Shown one piece after another: positions 13,053 through 26,600 of a stretch of 64,000 nt of DNA. Position 1 is the stretch's first letter. Every line of letters begins with the position of its first letter. Origin of the DNA: Latrodectus hesperus. Lineage: Eukaryota; Arthropoda; Arachnida; Araneae; Theridiidae. A program made the translations under genes and the position numbers. The notes under the pieces are model-generated. The model was not told the origin of the DNA and did not search any database. It saw only the letters and a program-made list of their open reading frames with translations. The stretch is from contig CM075853.1 of NCBI GenBank assembly GCA_037975125.1, positions 76,760,246-76,824,245 on the forward strand. Direction: 5' to 3'.

Positions 13053-16000
13053 GTTGGCAACTAAGTAATTGCGGATTTTTTTTAGAAAATAAAAGACAAT
13101 TTTTTTCATAGAACTAAATAACTTTATTCTGTAATGTATTGCCCATTTTGATCAAGGACCTGTTGCCATCTTTCAAGCAGCATCATAATCCCACGTTCAT
13201 AAAACTTCTGGTTTTTATTAGCAAAAAACTGAATCAGGTACGATTTGACATCGTTATTGAAATTTTTACTAATCAAGGAGTTTTGTAAAGATCGAAACAA
13301 AAAGTAATCAGATGGTGCAAGGTCAGGACTATATGGTGGGTGTGGAAAATCCCAACTATGCTCCAATAACTTTTGCCGAGTGACCAAAGATGTGTGTGTC
13401 TTTGGATTGTCATGATGGAATGCAACACATTTTCGATTTGTCAATTCGGGCCGCTTTTCTTCAACTGCATTGTTTAATTTCGTTAGTTGTTCAATGTAGA
13501 CATCAGAATTGATCGTTCGGTTGGGTGGTAAGAGTTCAAAGTAGACAATTCCTTTGTAATCCCACCAAACTGATAACAAAACCTTCTTTTGATGAATATC
13601 AGCTTTTGATGTTGTTTGAGTTGGTTCACCTGGCCTTCTCCACGATCTTTTCCACTTGATATTGTTGTAAACAAACCATTTTTCATCGCCAGTTATCAGT
13701 CATTTTAAAAATTGATCATTTTCATTACGTTTCTTTAGAAAATCGCAGCTGTTAATGCGTTGCGTTAAATGCGTTTCTTTCAGTTCGTGAGGAACTCATG
13801 TAATGCATGTATGTGATACATGAAGCTTCTCTGCAATCTCACGTGTTGTACTGTGACGATCCGAATCGATTATTGCTTTGATTAGGTCATCAACTTCAAC
13901 TGGACGACCAGAGTGTTTTTCATCTTTGAGTGTAAAATCATCAGAACGAAATTTGGCAAACCAATTTTGACACTGCCGTTCTTTTAAGGCTTCGTCGCCA
14001 TAAACAACACATAGCTTTTTATGAGCTTGTGATGTGTTTTTCCCTTTGCGGAAATAAAAAAGCAAAATATGATGAAAATGTTCCTTTTCGATTTTCCATT
14101 TTTCAACGAGCGTCAATCGAAAACTACGCAACCGATCAAAAAACTTTTTTTACTGATTGGTAGTTGAATTGCCAACTATCAAATAACAAAACTTGTTTTA
14201 TATTTGTAATACGTTTGCAAACCAAAAAGATTCAACCGAAGCCATCTATGAGTGAAATCCGCAATTACTTAATTGCCAACGCAATATATGTATAATCATC
14301 TAAAATCGAATCGAAATTAATGTGTAAAAATTCTCCTGGGTTACAAAGTTTCAATAAAACTGGTTGCTACCTCTGAATGACCATTGCTTAAAGCACACTT
14401 AATGTTGAACTCCACACGTCTTTTGCTAGAATTTTTAAAATTCGGGGTGAAATAGATCGGTATATATTTTTACGACAATAAAAACTAAAATAATGTGAAA
14501 TAGGAAAATGATGATCTAAAATAAAATCTTGTGTTATATCATTTGCAAGCTAATTGTGTTTATCCCAAATAGAATAAAAACGCTTAGTGTTTTTTTAACG
14601 CAAATGAAAATAGAATATTAACATTGCTCTCGCTTAACAAGTATTTCCAAAAACGAGTGATTCGCGCATTACAAGTGAAGTTTAAAAATGACCCTTTTTA
14701 GACGAACGATGTATCCCAGAAGTAGATGAGAAAACACTGCAATGTTTCACAATATAGAATCTCCCCACATCTATAAAGACAGCTGCTAAAATTTTTTGAA
14801 TGTATTGCAATTAATGTCTTGAAATGTATGGATATTTTTCAAAACAATCATTTTTAATTGCCTTACCTTGTCACTCATTTCTCCTGGCTCATGGGCGTAG
14901 CATGTCCATTTATGGACCTTGCGCCATAAAATCCAACAAACCTCTGGCTCATGAAGCCCCGAATTATTTCCATGTTCTCCGTTAGAGTTGTTCTCTGGCC
15001 AGTCCAAAATTGTTTCTTTTATTTAGGATTATCCGCCTGAAAGTTTTAAGTCGGTTCCGCAAACATACAGGATCTTGAAGGACGAATTTCGAAAGTTTGT
15101 GCCAAAATCACGTTTTATGCTCCAACGTATAGCTGACGACAAGATGTTTGAACACTTAAATGTATATTGTAACTAATTTCCCCTTAGATCATTTTCTCAC
15201 GTCAATATTGGAAATAACTGTAAAACAAATGTGCCTTTAAACCGTTTTATTCTGTTCATTAATATCCACAAGGTGTCCTGTACTAAATCAGTACAACTTT
15301 GTAAATTGCTTTTCCCCCATCTTCTTCCATTTGAGAGACAGAAGTGCTAACTCTAGTTTTCCATCAGTGGCGCCTTAGAGAATTTTATTTAATAACCTAT
15401 GGTTATACTTTGCTGTACCACTTTTATGAATGTATCAGTATCCAAGGCAAAGTTTAGAGTTTGGTAAGGACATTAGTAGACACACACTATACGTATATAT
15501 TCGTATGTACACGAATCTTTTATATCTAAAGGCTGTCTCCTGGATCAATCCTGGGACAAACGGATCATTTCAAGTTTTAAAAATTACAATTCGATCGTTG
15601 TTTTAAGGTATCTGAAAAAACATCTCTTAATCTTTTTACCTTTTTTTTTTTCTTTAAAAAAATTGACAAATCATTGAAGTTTCAACTGGAATAACTTGAC
15701 GAATATTCCACTTGAAACTTTTGCCTTCGTAGATTTTCAGTGTTGAGATAACACTGAAAATTTCAATGACTCAATTCATTACGAAACATTGCCTCAAAAA
15801 ATGTCGTGTGACAAGTATAGATTATTTAAGTTAAATACTTTTGCGTTTTTATTTTGTAAAGGGTTTTAGTTTATCAAATTGATAGCAGCATTTTAACGTA
15901 TGCAATGCCCATTTTCAATATCAAATTAATTTTGATATTTATGTTTAGTCAGTTTTATATTCGATTATGCTGAACAATTTCACAAATAAGCAATAACAAT

Positions 16001-18916
16001 ATTTTAATTAAAATTAAAAAAAAGTTCGTTTTTAAAAAAATATGCAGCACAAAACTATTTTTAGTGACATAATTGAAAACATCTTGTACGTAAGGTTGCT
16101 AGTACCCGTCATCTTTATTCAAGTTAATAAAAAATTTGCTTTGAATGATATCTTGTTTTAAAATTCGACCGATGTGTGAATTCCTCATACTTAAAATACT
16201 TTTTTCAAAATGATCTAAACACAAGACTGATGGCGTGATATTTGATATTTAGTTGTTATCGAGAGTAAACTCATATCTTAATTTTTCCTTGAAATCACTT
16301 GAAAACTAATATGAAGCCAGTTTTTCTTCAGAATTGTTTTGCGAAATTAAATTTCAATGGTATTTTTACCATGACTTTGGAAATTGGGGACTTTGTTAAA
16401 AGTTAAAACATCCTTGATAGAATTACTTTAAGAATGTATAATTCACTTTGAAAGAATATGTACAAAAATCAACGAATATAAAGCCGAGCTGTCAGTCAAA
16501 TTGTTAAACAATTCGTTGATTGGATTCCTACTTTGGCTTAGATGTTTGAAGCGGTTTAAATTCTACTTAAACTTGTGATTATCTCGTACCAAATGTATGT
16601 AATCGTCTTATTATCTCGTACCAAAAATTACGAGCATCATCTTATCTTGATCAAGTAATAACTAAGTGTGCCTTAAATATTATAACTATAATATAATATA
16701 ATGCTTCGTCTAATTTTCAACATCGTTTTTTGAGAACTTTTTTAAAAAATCCATAAATATTTTTATAATAGGTATATCCCTACCCCAGTAGAAACACATT
16801 CTATTTTACAGCGAATACAAAATGGAAAATAATTAACTCGTAACTTATTGCGAATAAAAAGAGGGTAACTGTGCATGTTAAACTAAGTTTTACTATGTTG
16901 GATTTTTAGTGATATGAAATAATTGTACAGTTAATTTTATTATTCCTTAAATATTGAGAAATAAATAGAAAATAAAAATATTTTTATATTTTTTCTCATA
17001 CGAAGTTTTTTTTATCCTTTTGCACTCAAATTCTCAGTAAAATGTTCTTTTGTTTTTTCTTTGTTGAATATGTTATTTTTTCATAGCCTACTGTCTGTCA
17101 GTCGTGTATTAATCATCTAAATACAGTTGGCAAAAAAAGTATTAGAAAAATAGGAATTTTTAAGTTCTCAAAATAATAAAATGAAACTTTTGTCACATAG
17201 TATGTATATTAAGTATGTATATTATGTAATACTTTTACATAACTACTCATGGAGTAAGAAACAAATATTTAGAATCAATAGGATTTAAAAAAATTAAAAT
17301 AAAAGATTTGTGCTTTGCAAAAAAAGTATTAGAACATCGGACTTCAATATTGAATCATTCATAAAATAAAATTACTAAAAATTCGAACGTGATACTAATA
17401 CATAGTATACAGTTCGTTGGCTGAAATAACTGCATCCAGACGTCTTGGCATAGATTCCACCAAATCTTTGGTGATGTTTGATGACATGCTGGTCCAGGCA
17501 TCTTGCAAAGGTTGTTTTACATGTTATTGGGAATTTTTTCACTTTTTCATCCAACAGATACCATAAATGTTCTATAGGATTCAAGTCTGGGGACTGTGGG
17601 CGAGCTACCAATCTTCGGGGAGCATTATATAATAGCCATTCATGGTTTTGTTAGCAGTATGTTTGGGGTCTTGTTCTTGTTGAAAAATGAATGTCTTCTC
17701 TAACGTTAATTTCTTTGCACTATCTTTCATGTTATCTCGTAACACATCAATGTATGACAAAACTGTCATTTTATCATCAATGAACTGGAGATTTCCATCT
17801 CCTTTGTAAGCCATACCACCCCAGGCAATGACATTCCTTCCACCGAGCTTTATAGTTTTCTGTACATTTTAAGCCTGAAAAGCAGTTCCTTTTCTTCTCC
17901 AAACTGGGAGCACGTATTTAGGTTTGAAAATTTAAAATTTATTCTCGTCGGAGAAAATTACATATTTCCAGAAATCTAATGTTTATTTTTAAAAAATTTT
18001 GGCAAATTCTAGGCGTTTTTTCCCATTGATTTCTAAAAGAAAGATTTTTTTCCTTGGCCGTCTTATTTTTATTACCAGCATTATGCAATACATTTCTAAC
18101 TGTTTGAGATGTTACAACCTTTCCTGAGATTGATTCAATATTTGCGACCAACATCTTTGCACTTTCTGTCGGATACTGTAGGGCATCTTTAACCACTTCT
18201 CGTTTTTCTCTGACAGTCAGCTTGCTTGGTCTCCCTGATCTTGGCCTATTGTCCACAATACCAGTTTCTTTTTTCTTTTTTAGAATGTTTTGAATTGAGT
18301 AAAGTGAAACATTCAATTTATTGGAAATTTCTCGAAGTGTTTTGCCACTATTGTGCAGAAGTGAAATCTCTTTTATTTTGGATGCCATGGCAGGAAAAGT
18401 CCACGTAAACTGAATTTCTATAAATTAGCAGTGAATGAGATGAGCGCCCTTGACATTGATATGGTTGAAAGTAACCTTGAAAGTTAAATGACGTCACCAG
18501 CGCTGTAATTTGCATGTTTCTGCTTTTGTTCTAATACATTTTTTGCGATGCAAATTTTGTTATTTTTATTTTAATAATATTGTAATTACTTTTAAATTTT
18601 ATTTTTTTCTTAGTTATAATTTTCTAAGAACATATTATCATTTATAAACTGATTATAAGTTTTACTTAATTTTATTAACTTGAAAACTACAAATTTCTCA
18701 TTGTTCTAATACTTTTTTTGCCAACTGTAATTCCCTGCTTTAAAATTAATCCATAACTTATAAGTCTTAATTATTGTGAGCTGTCTATACAAATCCATAA
18801 TTATTTACCTAAATAATTAATGTTGAATAATAACTTTATTGCATTTAATTTTACTTATATTAAATTTCTTTATTTCTATTGGGTAATTTAATTATATACT
18901 TGTGACACTTATTTTT

Positions 18917-18977
<61 letters not shown>

Positions 18978-21900
18978 TATGATCATGATTTGCCTAATAT
19001 TTTCTGATCGCTAATTTTTCTCATTCCCCTTCATTGTTTAAATTTCTCTACTACACAATTACTTGACTTTAACGCATGCTTAAATTTGAATGCAATATCT
19101 CTATTTGGGATTTTATGTACATGGAATTCTAAATTTATTTAAATTTTTTTCCCTTTAATTTAAATTTACAAGCGCCTATATTCAAGCTCACATTATTTAA
19201 TTCATTTGGAATTGGCTTTGCATTTCAAAACCTTCTTCCACTTTGAATTCTTAATAAAAGTTGTTTTTCTAACTTTTAGACTTCTGTTAAAAAATTTTTT
19301 ATGTATTGATGTGAATGTGTAGCTATGGAAACCTATATGTATATATTCGAATTTTTAAAGTTCTCTGTATTATCGTATTTAAATTAATGGAGTATACAAG
19401 AAATGGAATTGCAAATGTTTTTAAAAATGTTGAAATTATGCATTTAAAATAAAAATCATGAAATACTCTTATCAATAATATTAATTCTTAAAGTTCCTGT
19501 TAAGTATAAATTATCTTTAACATTCCCTTCAAGCGTTGCTCACAGAATCATCTGAATTATTATAGATTTGTAACTCTCTAGAAATTAAAGCTTAAAAAGG
19601 ATTTTTGCTTCTAGGCAAACGATAAAAAAATTTCCCGGAATACACTACAAATAAGTTTATAAAAATTTATTTTACTCTGAATTGAAAGAGATGCTTATTT
19701 TAAAACAAAGCTTTGATTAGTTTTCTTTACTTTTGTACGAACTTCGCAAAAATCTGGTATTTAAAATAAAATTTACAATTATCTGAATCTATGTCATTAA
19801 CACTGATATAAAATAATCCCATTTATACCGTAATCTGATGAGTCGGAGTAAATGAAATGTATTTTCGAATGTGGGTAGTCATCTCGACTGACTTCTTGAT
19901 TGTGGTTTTCAAGAGATCCCACTTGTAAAGCAGGAAAAAAGATAATATTCACATCCGCTTTTTACGGATATGAAACTCTCTGTGAATACTTCCTCCTTGA
20001 CGTGTTCGACGCTAAATGTGCTATTCGAACATGTTATATGGTAACTAGACAAGCTCTCAAAAGAAAATTTTTAACTACTCAATTTGTATTGCCTATGCTG
20101 CCTAACCCTTTTAATCTTGTCGCGGTTTAATTTGTGGCTCCTATGGAGTGACATGTTTATATTCATTGAATATTTATGTATTATTAGAAATAAAAAAATC
20201 AGTTCCACTTTTTGAGTGATGATTATAGCTTATTTGTAAAAATATTGTTGAAAACTGAGGATACTTTTTTTAATGGAATGAGATCACATGAAATTACATG
20301 ATTGCTTATATATTTGTTTTTTGATAATGTTTTTGGATACAGAATGCATCCTTCTATATGAAATAATATCCATAAAGCTTCTATTCCTAAATAGTCCACG
20401 TAGGAGCTGAATGATTATCGCTATCTGTGCTTTAGTTCAAGAGTTGCTGGGTTCGATTCCCATCTCTTGTGTGAAGGTTGCTATAATTCGAAATCTGCTT
20501 GAAATGTATTCCTGTGTAGTTAGCTCTCGCGAGCAAAAAGTGGCCGTAAAGCGACAAACCATTCCTGATTAAAGATGGCTGCTGTATTTGTTTTCCTGAC
20601 TTCAAGTTCATGGTTTTGACTACCTTGCCAGCTTTGCATTTCAGTTCAAAGGTTTAATTGTTGCTTGGAGCAGTGGATATTTATTGTGTTTTCAAATCCA
20701 CTTTAAAACTTTAAATTGTAAGTATTAATCGAGTTAGCTGTACTGAGCACCAGACTTAACCAAATTTTATATATGAGATTTGTAACTTAATGTTGACAAA
20801 GGAAGCTCCTTAAAAATTGCGAATTTCCAATGACTAATTTCGCACTTTTTAATACTTTTTTCAAATATTGAAATTATTTTAAAACTAATTTAGTAATAAA
20901 CTATATATACTTTCAGTGTTTATACCTATTTGGAAATTGTGTATGAAAATTAGTGGTTTGGTGGAATAAGCCGTTAGCTGTATTTTTGTTGTATGCAGAA
21001 ATATGTTCACGTGTTAATCCATTCATGCAACTTCAAAGATTGTAATATAAAATACAAAGTACGCGGTATAATTATAAAAGTTTTCAAAATTTATAAAAAA
21101 AATATTTGAAATTAATAGATATGAAATACAGCAATGTTTCTAAAAATTTTTGAATTGTTATTTTAAAATAGCTTGCCGTTATAGATACCTTCAATAAACT
21201 TCACAAAGGTATAGTTAGCGTTAAATGTTGTATTCTCATTTTCAGGAAATGTTTGTTTTGCATTTAAATTTTAACTGCTTCGTCATTTATGCGTGTGATA
21301 AAAATGAATAAATAAATAAAATAAAGTTAAAGCGTGTGTAATTTATAACCGTAGAGCAACAAATAAACCGAATTCAAATTTTATTTGAACTGGATATATA
21401 AAGCTCAACGTACTGGAAAATTTCATAAGACATTTAGCTTTTTTATTTTCAAGATTTTGATTAAATAATTTACTTAATAAAACTTGAATTGCCCCTATAT
21501 TTTTTTAGTTTAAAATGTCAACTGTTCAATCATTTATATCAAAAATAACTGAATTTTGAAAATTATACCGTAAATTTCCTTACATCAAAATCAAATACAC
21601 ATCAAAATTCATCTTTTTTGCTGCGTTGTGATTTCGTCCATTATACAAAGCACTTTAAAAAGTCAACTTTACAAATATTCTATTGTTATCATTTTATTCT
21701 TAAGGGTAATACTAATTTGCGTTAATTGGGGATCATGTTGAAATGTCATAGATACAATGATCGTTCTTAATTTTTTACCGTGGTATATAGAAAATATCTA
21801 CTCTTACACCTTTTCATCACATTCATTTGTGTTATGGGCAATTATAGCATTATTAACACATTGATAAACATTTTAGACTGTTATTTGTATCTATGAATCA

Positions 21901-23523
21901 AAGATTCCCCCCCCCTTCGGTTGCGCTTGCCCAACTGTTTGCCGACGATAATGAATTCTTTGTTAAACTTATTTCCGGAAATACTGTCGTAGAATTTTTT
22001 GGCAATATTTTTGGAAGATTGGTAATTTTCATTTATGTAAAATATTAATACATTTTTATACGAAATATTTCAGTTTTCAAATTTCATGCGATATGAAAGC
22101 AGTATTTGAACTCGCATCCTTTGAAAACCACCTTTGTGTTACCGATTTAAACAAATGAATTTTCAGATTAAATTTTTAATGTAGGAGACTTGTTAGAAAC
22201 ACAGTGGGAAAATTCTTCCATAGTACCGCGACTTTTCCCTATCTTCGTAATTATCGCCGATTTTATCTTCTTTGTGTAATTTATTGAGGTTATATGCAGT
22301 AAAATAAAAAAATTTTTAAAGTTTAATGTTAATTCAGTGAATTTAAATAATCAATAAAAATTATCAAATTATTTTGATACATAATTTAAAATTCTTAATG
22401 GTCTTATCACAATTGATACGTTTTACAAATTCCATACTATGTCTTATTGTGTAAAAATTAAGAATTGCTAAGTGAGCTAAATATTTAAGAAATGCATGAA
22501 GTTTATGTACTCTTGTTTCCTTTTACTGAGATCTGATATACTTAATGAACTTTGGTATTAACTGAAAATGGTTTTTCCACCACAAATATATTAAACATTT
22601 TAGGGCAAAAAAATTTTGCAATCATAAAAAATTATTCCTTTTGAAGGTTTATCTGACCAATAGTGTCATCACTAATGAATTTTATAAAAATAACTCTTAT
22701 TTCTTAATTGTAAAACATTGCTATTTTTTATAACTACCACAAGTGTTTTCTCATGCACCTATTTGCATATGTATTCTCTGTTTCCTATATTATAAATGCT
22801 ACATATGTTATTATACTGCAATTCTCTTTAAAAAATCAGAAATTATTCAATATATGTATAATTTCTTAAAATTGCATATCATTCTTTATTAATATGTGCA
22901 GCTTCTTTTATATGTTGCAAATACTTTCTCTAAGCAAATTAATATTTAAAGTGAGTCTAGTGTAATATGTAAAATTAGGAATATCTTTACAAAAACTTTT
23001 TAATTTTTTAAACTTGTTATTGACTTAGTTTTAAAATTGAACTTTTTGTTTAATTATTTTAATTATAATTAGAAATTTGTTGAGCTAATATTTTCAACCG
23101 AAACTAAATTTCTTTGCTGCGTCAATCTTAAACGGGTGAAACACTAACAAAACTTTCAACATTCTGAAGTATATAATTAATTTTATATTTCAAAAGCAAC
23201 TTTTATTGCTTAAATAATTCAGTTTGATATGTATACTGTTCATATCCTTTTGTGATCATTAACTTTTTTCAAACTTTTGAACCAACTTTTTTTTTTTATT
23301 TCCTTAAATCAAAAATGTCACTATTTTTTTTAAATCATTAATTGATTATAAACATATATTTTAATTTCATCAACAGGTTGTGGATTTTTAGGCAGAAATT
23401 TAGTTGATTATTTAGTCACCAATGACTTAGTTTCTAAGGTAAATATTTGAAATATATTGAATTACTTTTTTTTTTAATTTTTATTTTATAAAGTATGTAT
23501 ATACATTTTACTTCTTTAATATT

Positions 23524-23607
<84 letters not shown>

Positions 23608-26600
23608 AGATTTGTGTTCATAATATGTTTATAATTTTCTCAGATTTATGTAATTATTATCATGTGATAATAAATTTTAATTTATTGGAACTATTTTCAT
23701 TGAAATGCAATATTCTATTTCTTTAACAGGTTCGAGTAGTTGATAAAGTGCCTCCACAAATAGCCTGGTTAAATATGTATCATCAGGTGAGAAATTAGGT
23801 ACTTAAAATTTGTTTATATTGATATACAATATTCATGAAAATATTTTTGTAGCGTTTTTTTTCGATGCAGATTAATAAATACACTAATAGGTACATAAAA
23901 TTTAATCTAGTATTTTTTAAATTTTGTTTTCAGATTCTACCAAGAAGCAGTTTAAGACTTAATTTTTTGAGTAAAATTGTTTATGTATATTTTAAAGTGA
24001 AATATTTTGTTTATTATTTTTTAAACAAAAACATTGATTTAAATTGAAAAAGATAATTGAGTTTATATTCAAAATATGTAAGATTTTATGCTTTCATTAT
24101 AAAACTTAAAAAGTATCAGGTGTTTATTCAGGATTTGTGTATTCATAAAGAGGTGATTTATATAGAGCTAAATGGAAAAAAAAATTTTTTTCATTACAAT
24201 TATGTATTTGGAAGTTTTATTTAAATTCTGATATTTAAAATTCTTGTTTACATTCAAAATATCAATGGATGGAAAGTTAAATTTTGTGCTATTTCTAAAG
24301 AGGTTTATTCTTATTTAATAATTCAGAAACATTGAAAAATATGAGTTATTTATATCTATACCACAATATGAAACAAAAAAAATTGTTTTAATCTAACATC
24401 TGAAGAGAAAATTCTTCAAATTCTTAACCAAAGAAGAGAAAATAATTTTTCTAATATATGAAAGGTGAGATTGATGATGCTATAAAAAAATCTTCCAACT
24501 CAGAGATATGTTTCAAAAATATTAAACTTCTCAATTTCAGCTGTAAATGTGTTAACTATAAAAATTCTTTTATTAATCTACTTTGAGAAAAGCTCACCTT
24601 TGTGTGTACCTGTGTATTGCTGTGGAAATAAGGCATTTTCCATTTTTGACAGTATTAGTCTGAAGAAAGATACCAACTTGGGCTTATTGAATGCCTTGAG
24701 AATAATATGAAGAATGCTGCCAATTCATATCTTCTTTTACTCCCATTTGAAATGGGCAGCTCTTGTTATAATAACTGCCATAGCCAGAGCACTTTGCAAG
24801 AGCTATTCTTGTGGCATATAATCAGACTATATAATATAAAAATTGATTTATTTTTATGGAATAGTTCAAAAGCTGTTGTAAAAGAATTTTTATGAAATGT
24901 TTGTCTAGTTTTATGTTTAAAACTATTGCCTGATTCAAATAAAAGCTTAAAATAAAGTTTGAAGTTAGTAAATATTGCTAATTAGAAAAATACCAAATAG
25001 TTTAAATTACAATTTTTATTTTAAAAGTTTCTGAAAAAATTTTGTTTTTAATTTACATCTTTATTTTGTATTGATAAGGTTATTTAAGCAAATGCTTTTT
25101 GTTAAAATAATATGAATCTTAGCAAAAAGAAATGACTAAGAATGCAAATTTATATACATTATCATCAATTTAGAATCGTGATATATTTATGTGTGAAAAA
25201 TTAGCAATTTACATTTATTAAAAATTAATAAAAATCATGCCTATCAAAACTGTTATAATGCAGGTTTTATTTTTAAATTTATTATATGTAAAAGCACAAA
25301 CAATTAATAAATTTTCTATTTAAAAATGTCTATCAAATGTAAGGAATTATAATCAACCTTGTAATTTCATTTTTTATTGATTTTGTTTTGATTACATATT
25401 TTCTTATTGTAGGCTATTTTTGAGAACCCTATTGTTGAATTCAAAAGTGCTAATTTAATTAATCCAGGTTTGTTGTACTTCATTTTTATTTCTTAGAAAC
25501 TTTCCTGATATTTGTTGCTTATTTCAAGTGATCTGTTTTCTACTTAATAGTATAGTACAGTTGTTTTAATTTAAATAATAAAAGGTTAGATAAAAATATT
25601 AACCATTTGTTTGGGCTACTAAAAAAATACATGTTAAGTTTTCAATTTTTTTAAAGATATTTTTATTTAATTTAACAAGGGTTTTAAAAAATACTTTTCA
25701 AATCAATTGATCTAAGATTGTTTTTCATAGTTATCATTATATAAAATTATTTAAAGTTTTACCTTTTCTTAGTTTTTCAGTTTTTTAAATTTTAAAAACT
25801 CAATTTGTGAAATGTATGTTGAGTCAACACCAATTATACATCATTATGTGATTTTATATGTATTATGTATTTTGTGTATAAATTATCTAGATTCAATAAT
25901 TCCTGGTAGTCAATTCTATTTAAGCTTTTTCAATAATTGAATTTGACTAGTCCGAAGAAAATTAGACCAAAACATATTCAGATCAACAAAGCATCTATAC
26001 TGATATAAGCTTTTTTAATTATGACTCAGAAGTAATTTGAAAGACCAAATTAGATTTTTATCTCATTTTAAATTGTCATTGTGTAATGTAAATAAAAATG
26101 TGAAAAAAAATTGTGTATTTAAAAAATAAATTTCAACTTACTTTCTTAAAACAAATTTTGAAATTGCTAACTTCAAAAAACTTGATAATTTATAAATTCC
26201 ACTGAAATGTGAAGTTTGTGATGTTTTATTGAAACAATATGAAATTTGATTTGTTTTCATTTTTTTATTAATTTAAAAATTTGAGGAAGACATTTCTGGG
26301 TGCATGTTAACACAGAAAATGTCAAATGATTCAAAACTGAGATTTTCTTGACATAATGTGAGAAACTGGTGGCTGAAAAGTTTTTCTTTCCAGGAATTTA
26401 CTATTCTGTTATAGTTGAATTTTGTCATAACACTAAGTTGAATGTTAAAGCTCATGCATTTATCAATGTTTAACTAACATCTTTTTTTATTATAATTAAA
26501 TTTTTCAAAAAGTAAGTGGAAATTTTAAAATTTAGTACTATAATTTTTTGCTGGTAGGTACATTTCAAATTTTGTTTTAATTACTTAAATATTAAATTTT

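Larger units (their letters stand above)
7407..23376 (+). other. Intron 1 of the SDR gene (about 16 kb)
   Basis: It is bounded by GTACGT and caacag. It contains SINE copies, a mariner, a Tc1 element, three (TA)n or decayed-repeat patches and exon-like islands at 14.87-15.16 kb. Other stretches (7.5-9.9, 10.5-11.8, 15.2-16.4, 18.8-20.3 and 20.8-23.3 kb) show only AT-rich noncoding DNA. Long first introns often hold regulatory elements, but none can be read here. Confidence 0.8.

Noticed and set aside
13483..13686. 67-codon minus-strand ORF over the mariner
   Set aside because: It is a one-base-shifted shadow of the transposase, whose true frame is open through the same stretch.
19834..19870. 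Hammerhead ribozyme look-alike (ctgatgagtc...gaaat), with a relative at 12872
   Set aside because: The sequence after ctgatgagtc cannot form stem II before GAAA, and no cleavage-site stem was found. The two sites are better seen as a short shared repeat.
19900..20130. 76-codon ORF in intron 1
   Set aside because: No domain, no splice context, no other support. Probably a decayed insertion.
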